Below, one piece after another: positions 6,268-10,862 of a stretch of 10,862 nt of DNA. Location: assembly GCA_031256125.1 (NCBI GenBank), contig JAIRRE010000073.1, positions 1 through 10,862 on the forward strand, read 5' to 3'. Below the pieces are notes generated by a model. The model had not been told where the DNA came from. It saw only the letters and a program-made list of their open reading frames with translations, and did no database searches. The position numbers were made by a program, and so were the translations under genes. Each line of letters begins with the position of its first letter. Position 1 is the stretch's first letter. The DNA is from Burkholderiaceae bacterium. Lineage in GTDB: Bacteria; Pseudomonadota; Gammaproteobacteria; Burkholderiales; Burkholderiaceae_C.

Positions 6268-8885
6268 AAAACGATTGGCCTGAAACATCGTCCGGGGGAT
6301 CGGCGCCGCGCTTTCCGAGTGTTAACGACAGCCTTGATCGGACGGGCAGCGGTTATCAGCGGCGTGACTTTCTGAAAATCGTCGGCATTGGTACGGGCGC
6401 CGCAGCGCTCGGTATCGGGGCTGCGCTCAAGCCCGAAGAAGCCCATGCCTTTGCCTACGAGCCTTACTTCACCGACGATCAACTGACCACTGTGGTCACT
6501 TCGTGCGCGCACAACTGCGGTTCGCGCCACATGCTGGTGGCGCACAAGAAGGGCGACGTAATCGTGCGCCTTTCTACCGACAACGGTTCGTATCAGCTCG
6601 GCGGCAGTTACGGCAAGGACACCGAAATCGAACCCCAGTTGCGCGGTTGCCTGCGTGGGCGCAGCTATCGCACGCGCCTGTATTCGCCCGAACGCCTGCT
6701 GTATCCGATGAAACGGGTCGGCGCGCGCAGCGAGCACAAGTTCAAGCGCATCAGCTGGGATCAGGCGCTTGACGAGATCGCCCAGAAGATGGTGCAGATC
6801 AAAAAAGACTACGGCCCCACTGCGCTGCTCGACCAAGCCTATGCCGGCGCCAGCTACGGTGTGCTGCACAAAAGCGATCAGATCGAGGGTCTGCTGGCGC
6901 GCTTTCTGGGCATGTTCGGCTGCCGCACCAATTCATGGTCGGTGCCTTCATACCAGGGCACTACGTTTTCCAGCCGCATGACCTACGGCACCATCAACGA
7001 TGGCAACGAAGACGACGCCTTCGCGCACAGCAAGCTCATCATCATGTGGGGCTGGAATCCGGCCTACACCTTCCACGGCGGCAACACGTTTTATTACATG
7101 CGTCTGGCCAAGCAGCGCGGCTGCAAGTTCGTGGTGATTGATCCGCAATTTACCGATTCGGCCGCCGCCTATGACGCCTGGTGGATTCCGATCAAGCCCA
7201 ACACCGACGCCGCCATGATGGCCGCGATGGCCCATCACATCTTCACCAACAACCTGCAAGACCAGAAGTTCATCGACAAGTTCGTGCTGGGCATGGATGC
7301 CGGTACGTTGCCCAAGAAATACGAAGGCAAAGAAAACTTCAAGGACTACATCCTCGGCAAATACGACAACACGCCCAAGACGCCCGAATGGGCCGAAAAA
7401 ATCTGCGGCGTCAAGGCGGCGGACATTCGCAAGCTGGCCGACATGTACGCCAAGACCAAACCGGCGGCGCTCAAGGCATCGTGGGCGCCGGGCCGCGCCA
7501 GCCACGGCGAGCAATACAACCGCATGGCCGCTGCGCTCCAGGCCATGACTGGCAATGTCGGCATTCTGGGTGGTTGCGCCGAAGGCGTGGGCCATGCCTT
7601 TCACACCGAGGCCGTGGCCTACCCCTACGACGAAAACGCCAATCTGTGGTGGGCCTCCATCAAATCCGACCGCTGGGCGCACTGTGTGCTCAACTATCCC
7701 AATGTCAAGCGCGAAGAAATCGGCCTGTGGCCGCGCCAGGACAAGCTCGACGGCACGATTCCCAACATCAAGGGCATCTTCTGGCAAGGCAGCGACTGGT
7801 TCAACCAGCTCACCAACATCAATCAGGAAATCAAGGCCATCGAAAAGCTTGAACTGGTGGTGTGCATGGACGCGACCATCACTCCTTCGGGCATCTGGGC
7901 CGACTATTTGCTGCCCATTGCCACCCACTTCGAACGCCACGATACCGCCTTGCCTTGGTACAAGGGCCACTACTACATCCACCGGCCCAAGGTCATCGAA
8001 CCGCTGGGCGAAAGCAGGACCGACTTTCAAGTCTTCACCGAACTGAGCTACCGGCTCGAAGCGCTCGACACCAGCCTCAAGGACTTGGGCAAGCGCTACA
8101 ACCCGCGCGCCGACCGCAGCTACTTCCAGAACCCCGATGCGGTGGACGAGGCGTACCTCAAAGCCTGGTGGGATGGCAGGGTGCGGCGCGACCAGGGTGT
8201 GACGATGTCGTGGGAAGACTTCAAGAAACACGGTGTCTATAAGTTCATCCTGAAAGAGCCGTATGTCTCTTTCCGTGACCAGATCGCCAAGGGCAAGCCG
8301 TTTGAAACCGCCTCCGGCAAGATCGAAATTTTCTCAACCTATCTGGCCGGCATCACCGACTGGACCAAAACCCAGTTCGGCTACGAGATACCCTACATTC
8401 CCAAGTGGATCGAGCCGTTTGAATGGCTCGAACATCCGCTGGCGCAGAAGTATCCGTTCCATCTGGTCAGCCCGCACCCGCGCTGGCGCACGCATTCGAT
8501 CTTCTACAACATCCCGTGGCTGCGCGAAACCTACACGCAGGAAGTTACCATCAACGCCAGCGATGCGAAAAAACTCGGTATCCGCACCGGCGACATCGTG
8601 GAGGTGTGGAACGACCGCGGCAAAGTCGTCGTGCCCGCCTATGTCACCGAGCGCGTTTTGCCCAACGTGCTGGTGCTGTACGAAGGCGCCTGGATGGACC
8701 CGGACAGCAACGGCACCGACCATGCCGGCAATCCCGACTTCCTGACGCTGGACAACCCCAGCCCGTCGGGCGCGTTCGCGTACAACACTGTGCTGGTGCA
8801 GATCAAAAAGAGCAATCTGGAGTATCGGCCCGGCTGGGATGAACTGGCGGTGGCCCGGTCGGCGGTGTTCCGCCGCGATATGTAG
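6264..8885 (+). CDS. Tat-exported DmsA-like molybdopterin oxidoreductase, catalytic subunit
   Basis: 873 residues; AGGAG seven bases before the ATG, which overlaps the preceding stop. It has a twin-arginine signal (QRRDFLK, Arg33-Arg34, hydrophobic stretch, likely cut after Ala-His-Ala63), so the enzyme is periplasmic. The [4Fe-4S] motif follows: C81-X3-C85-X3-H89-X39-C129; the third Cys is His. After it comes CLRGRSYRTR...ERLLYPMKRVG, typical of DmsA-type bis-MGD enzymes. Ser229 (PSYQG) lines up with the Mo-ligand Ser of DmsA when anchored on the following TYG. The middle carries cofactor-binding segments (WGWNPAYTFHGGNTFYY, VVIDPQFTDS, TGNVGILGG). The C-terminal domain holds SPHPRWRTHS and WMDPDSNGTDHAGNPDFLT...SPSGAFAYNT, as in DMSO-reductase-family enzymes. 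DmsA of E. coli has similar length. Substrate unknown: DMSO, other S- or N-oxides, sulfur oxyanions or metalloid oxyanions are all possible. Partners: the downstream FeS subunit and TorD-like chaperone. Confidence 0.93.
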   Translation: MKNDWPETSSGGSAPRFPSVNDSLDRTGSGYQRRDFLKIVGIGTGAAALGIGAALKPEEAHAFAYEPYFTDDQLTTVVTSCAHNCGSRHMLVAHKKGDVIVRLSTDNGSYQLGGSYGKDTEIEPQLRGCLRGRSYRTRLYSPERLLYPMKRVGARSEHKFKRISWDQALDEIAQKMVQIKKDYGPTALLDQAYAGASYGVLHKSDQIEGLLARFLGMFGCRTNSWSVPSYQGTTFSSRMTYGTINDGNEDDAFAHSKLIIMWGWNPAYTFHGGNTFYYMRLAKQRGCKFVVIDPQFTDSAAAYDAWWIPIKPNTDAAMMAAMAHHIFTNNLQDQKFIDKFVLGMDAGTLPKKYEGKENFKDYILGKYDNTPKTPEWAEKICGVKAADIRKLADMYAKTKPAALKASWAPGRASHGEQYNRMAAALQAMTGNVGILGGCAEGVGHAFHTEAVAYPYDENANLWWASIKSDRWAHCVLNYPNVKREEIGLWPRQDKLDGTIPNIKGIFWQGSDWFNQLTNINQEIKAIEKLELVVCMDATITPSGIWADYLLPIATHFERHDTALPWYKGHYYIHRPKVIEPLGESRTDFQVFTELSYRLEALDTSLKDLGKRYNPRADRSYFQNPDAVDEAYLKAWWDGRVRRDQGVTMSWEDFKKHGVYKFILKEPYVSFRDQIAKGKPFETASGKIEIFSTYLAGITDWTKTQFGYEIPYIPKWIEPFEWLEHPLAQKYPFHLVSPHPRWRTHSIFYNIPWLRETYTQEVTINASDAKKLGIRTGDIVEVWNDRGKVVVPAYVTERVLPNVLVLYEGAWMDPDSNGTDHAGNPDFLTLDNPSPSGAFAYNTVLVQIKKSNLEYRPGWDELAVARSAVFRRDM

Positions 8886-8897
8886 GAGGCTTGGGCC

Positions 8898-9725
8898 ATG
8901 CCTGAAAAAATCGTCATCAACAAGCTGGGCATAGACGCCAAAGCGCGCGTGAAGTACGCGCAAGAGCGCCGCGACGCTGCCACCTACGAACCGGTCAAGC
9001 CCGCGATGCAGATGGGCTTCATCCACAACACCGTCGATTGCATCGGCTGCCGCGCTTGCGAAATGGCGTGCAAGGACAAGAATGGCCTGCCGCCGGGGCC
9101 GCGCTTCCGGCACGTGATGTACATCGAAGGTGGCACTTTCCCCGATGTGTTCGCCTACAAGGTGAACATGTCGTGCAACCACTGCGCCGAACCGGCCTGC
9201 GTGCCGTCCTGCCCGACCGGTGCCATCTGGAAACGCGCCGACAACGGCGTGGTGGACATTGATTCCACGCTGTGCATCGGCTGCCGTCGATGCCAGGCTG
9301 CCTGCCCCTTCGGCGCGCCGCAGTACGACCCGACGGAAAACATCGTCAAGAAATGCAACATGTGCATCGACGAGCAGGAAGCGGGCCGCAAACCGTATTG
9401 CGTGGCCGCGTGCATGATGCGCGTGCTCGACATCGGCCCCATCGACCAGTTGCGCGCCGGCACCTGGGACACCAAGGCTATGGTCAAAGGCAAGGAAGTG
9501 CCCGTGCGGCAGGTCAGACATATGGCCAGCCCGCTGCTGACCGACCCCTCGATCGTTTTCATCGCGCATCCCAAGGGCCGCGTGGATACGCCGCCCGAAG
9601 ATGGGTGCATCCCCGTGGCGGGCGGCATTACCGGACCGGCTTGCGAGTTGCCGGTACGTGGCGATGTCGATGACAGTCCGCCGCTTCCAGGTACCGATGC
9701 CGACGTCAGTACGGCCACGTCATGA
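8898..9725 (+). CDS. DmsB-like electron-transfer subunit with four [4Fe-4S] clusters
   Basis: 275 residues. A perfect AGGAGG at 8884-8889, overlapping the preceding TAG, lies eight bases before the ATG. All 16 ligand cysteines are present: 48/51/54 with 172, 58 with 153/156/168, 93/96/101 with 136, and 105 with 126/129/132 by the ferredoxin-like pattern of the DmsB/PhsB/NrfC family (pairing inferred from the family). It has no signal peptide; such subunits are carried through Tat bound to the catalytic subunit. After the last cluster the usual VLDIGPIDQLRAG and LTDPSIVFIAHPKGR segments follow, then an acidic, Pro-rich tail of about 45 residues. It passes electrons between the molybdenum subunit and, probably, the multihaem cytochrome. 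Its stop overlaps the chaperone start by four bases. Confidence 0.93.
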   Translation: MPEKIVINKLGIDAKARVKYAQERRDAATYEPVKPAMQMGFIHNTVDCIGCRACEMACKDKNGLPPGPRFRHVMYIEGGTFPDVFAYKVNMSCNHCAEPACVPSCPTGAIWKRADNGVVDIDSTLCIGCRRCQAACPFGAPQYDPTENIVKKCNMCIDEQEAGRKPYCVAACMMRVLDIGPIDQLRAGTWDTKAMVKGKEVPVRQVRHMASPLLTDPSIVFIAHPKGRVDTPPEDGCIPVAGGITGPACELPVRGDVDDSPPLPGTDADVSTATS

Positions 9726-10438
9726 CCGATGACGCGCAGCAGCCCGCCGAACGCGGCGGCGCTGATTTGTGGCCGCGCTTGGCGGCCGAGGATTTGCGTG
9801 CGCTGGCTTGGCTGCACACAACCGAGCGATCCCCGCAAGTGTTGACTGCGCTCTATGCCAGCGGTTTTCCGGCCACGCTGACGCTGGTGGCGCCGGACGA
9901 TCCTTGGCTGCGCGCCATGCAAGCCGCGCTCCGGGCGCTCTCCGGCGCGCCCTGTGACGACGACGAACAAGCGTTGATTCCCGCTTCCAGCGAGGACGAT
10001 TTGGCCGTGGACTTTGCCGCCATCTACCTCACCTATGCGCTGCGCGCATCGCCCAATGAATCGGTGTGGCGCGATGAAGACCACCTGATGCTGCAAGAGC
10101 CGACCTTCGCGGTGCGCGCCTTCTATCGCCGCCACGGGCTACAAGTGACCGATTGGCGGCAGCGCGCTGACGACCATCTGGTGACCGAGTTGGAATTTGT
10201 CGCTTTGCTGCTGGAGCGGGGCGAACTCAGGGAAGCGGCGCGTTTTCTCAAAACGCATTTGTTGACCTGGTTGCCATCATTCGCCGCGCGCGTCAGCCAA
10301 CGCGCCGCGACCCCGTTTTATGCCGCTTTGGCGGGACTGACGCTGGTGGCCTGCGAAAACTGCGCGGCCCATCTGCCCGCAGTGGCCGTACTGCCGCCGG
10401 TTACGGCTGCGGCTTCTTGTCAGGGCAACTCTGAATAA
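9722..10438 (+). CDS. TorD/DmsD-family molybdoenzyme maturation chaperone
   Basis: 238 residues, slightly longer than the usual 200-220. Cytoplasmic, all-helical by composition, no signal peptide. Family hallmark: LAVDFAAIYLTY...SPNESVWRDEDHLMLQEPTFAVRAFYRRHGL (about 98-140), matching the TorD pattern with an acidic residue in the first helix, ESV, and EPT..VR.FYR. A second conserved block, DDHLVTELEFVALLL, and FLKTHLLTWLPSFAARV follow. It should bind the Tat signal of the upstream catalytic subunit, hold it for bis-MGD insertion and prevent early export. Start chosen at the ATGA overlap (9722); no separate ribosome site is visible, which fits translational coupling. The Ala-rich C-terminus with three Cys (near 212, 215 and 234) is unusual but could be neutral. 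Confidence 0.88.
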   Translation: MTDDAQQPAERGGADLWPRLAAEDLRALAWLHTTERSPQVLTALYASGFPATLTLVAPDDPWLRAMQAALRALSGAPCDDDEQALIPASSEDDLAVDFAAIYLTYALRASPNESVWRDEDHLMLQEPTFAVRAFYRRHGLQVTDWRQRADDHLVTELEFVALLLERGELREAARFLKTHLLTWLPSFAARVSQRAATPFYAALAGLTLVACENCAAHLPAVAVLPPVTAAASCQGNSE

Positions 10439-10449
10439 GAGTGATTAAG

Positions 10450-10547
10450 GGGAACCAACACCTGCACATCAGCGCTGTGTGGTGCAGATGGCGGCCAAAA
10501 GGTGCTGGTGATCGAACACGACTTAGACCTGATCGCCGAAGCCGACC
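10450..10547 (+). pseudogene. Decayed fragment of a uvrA 3' region
   Basis: Bases 10487-10546 match 3549-3608 of the large uvrA in this window at 52 of 60 positions by my count, and read [20 protein letters not shown], the stretch after Walker B of the last ATPase domain. Just before, GGGGAACCAACA then CTGCACATCAG (10450-10473) resembles the Walker B region (GACGAACCGACC ... CTGCACATGCAG) with deletions. After GAC at 10546 the resemblance stops and the frame runs into unrelated codons ending TAA at 10589-10591. There is no start or ABC core, so it cannot be functional. It is in the same orientation as the intact gene and is diverged, so it comes from a different uvrA allele or copy. Confidence 0.8.
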
Positions 10548-10591
10548 GCACGCAAAACCACGCAAATATTAACTTCATGAAAGGCTGGTAA

Positions 10592-10862
10592 ATGGCAAAC
10601 GAAAAGCCCACAGCAAACGCGGGTACGCGTCCGAGTCAGGCGGCTTATACTGCGCTGCGACGCTATGAGGGCGTGAAAATGCATCACTACAACGATCCAG
10701 CGGGTAACTGCTCATACGGTGTCGGTACACTCGCGCACCATGGAGCATGTACTCCGCAGGAGAGACGCCAACCAGTTTCTGTAGCACAAGTAAATACGAC
10801 ACTGGCTACGCGAGTTAATGGGGCTGCTGCTGCAGTCCGTCGTGCGGTTCCCAATCATCAAT
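10592..10862 (+). CDS. GH24 (T4-type) muramidase, 3' end outside window
   Basis: First 90 codons of a peptidoglycan-cleaving lysozyme. ATG 10592 follows directly on the TAA of the uvrA scrap in the same frame; GAAAGG (10579-10584) seven bases ahead is the likely ribosome site. The motif YEGVKMHHYNDPAGNCSYGVGT gives the GH24 catalytic spacing E26-X8-D35-X5-S41, where T4 lysozyme has Thr26 at the last place; Ser is a conservative change. GVGTLAHHGACTPQE and a helix QVNTTLATRV...AVRRAVPNHQ follow as in phage-type endolysins. The visible N-terminus is polar, with no signal peptide or signal-anchor, so export would need a holin. Base composition is less GC-rich than uvrA or the operon. It may be a prophage lysis gene or a domesticated muramidase; neighbours to the right are not visible. 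Confidence 0.85.
   Translation, partial: MANEKPTANAGTRPSQAAYTALRRYEGVKMHHYNDPAGNCSYGVGTLAHHGACTPQERRQPVSVAQVNTTLATRVNGAAAAVRRAVPNHQ

Noticed and set aside
6948..8231. 427-residue open frame on the - strand inside the molybdoenzyme gene
   Set aside because: A by-product of high GC in a strongly supported + strand gene; no recognisable protein.
6264..8885. Naming the enzyme dmsA (DMSO reductase)
   Set aside because: The family fits, but the substituted Cys ligand, periplasmic cytochrome partner and absence of DmsC make the substrate uncertain.
8334..9569. 411-residue open frame on the - strand across the molybdoenzyme/FeS junction
   Set aside because: It spans two well-supported + strand genes and encodes nothing recognisable.
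10462..10487. CTGCAC/GTGCAG stem behind the chaperone gene as operon terminator
   Set aside because: Six-pair stem with a 14-base loop and no T-run, and it overlaps the uvrA scrap, so it is probably incidental.

Overview
The window looks like a chromosomal piece of a high-GC, Gram-negative proteobacterium, most likely a betaproteobacterium. I infer this from base composition, codon use, strong AGGAG-type ribosome binding sites, Tat- and Sec-type export signals, multihaem c-type cytochrome use and a large tandem-type UvrA. No rRNA or tRNA gene is present to confirm it. All recognised genes lie on the + strand.

Layout. (1) 1-3749: the 3' two thirds of a very large uvrA-type gene coding for tandemly fused UvrA units. 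Only the last ATPase half of the first unit and the whole second unit are visible. Two REP-like palindromes sit inside the reading frame. (2) 3750-5295: an AT-richer, loosely packed stretch. It holds several hairpins, a small unrecognised exported protein (3987-4316), a 391-base gap with palindromes, and a striking exported repeat protein (4708-5190) made of Gly-Met-Ser-Gly-Met-Asn units around a His/Lys-rich core. (3) 5296-10438: a tight four-gene operon. It encodes a probable lipoprotein cytochrome c with four CXXCH motifs plus one CX3CH motif, a Tat-exported DmsA-like molybdopterin oxidoreductase, a DmsB-like 4x[4Fe-4S] subunit and a TorD/DmsD-family maturation chaperone. Two junctions are 4-base ATGA overlaps and one has a perfect AGGAGG site. 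(4) 10439-10591: a decayed scrap of a uvrA 3' end, similar to positions 3549-3608 of this window. (5) 10592-end: the start of a GH24 (T4-type) muramidase gene cut by the window edge.

How the parts may work together. The operon encodes a periplasmic molybdoenzyme of the DMSO reductase family. It has no DmsC/NrfD-type membrane anchor inside the window; a multihaem cytochrome probably takes that place as electron carrier. The substrate cannot be read from the sequence. Two things set the enzyme apart: the third Cys of the N-terminal [4Fe-4S] motif is His, and the partner cytochrome carries a CX3CH haem site. The Met-rich, His-rich exported protein just upstream could be a metal-binding protein or a methionine-based oxidant sink. 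The latter would be a functional parallel to the MrpX/YedY hypochlorite-scavenging pair described in Azospira, and an enzyme of a family that includes methionine-sulfoxide reductases lies next door. That link is a hypothesis.

The uvrA scrap on the far side of the operon suggests that the block between about 3750 and 10450 came in by recombination at the 3' end of a uvrA gene.
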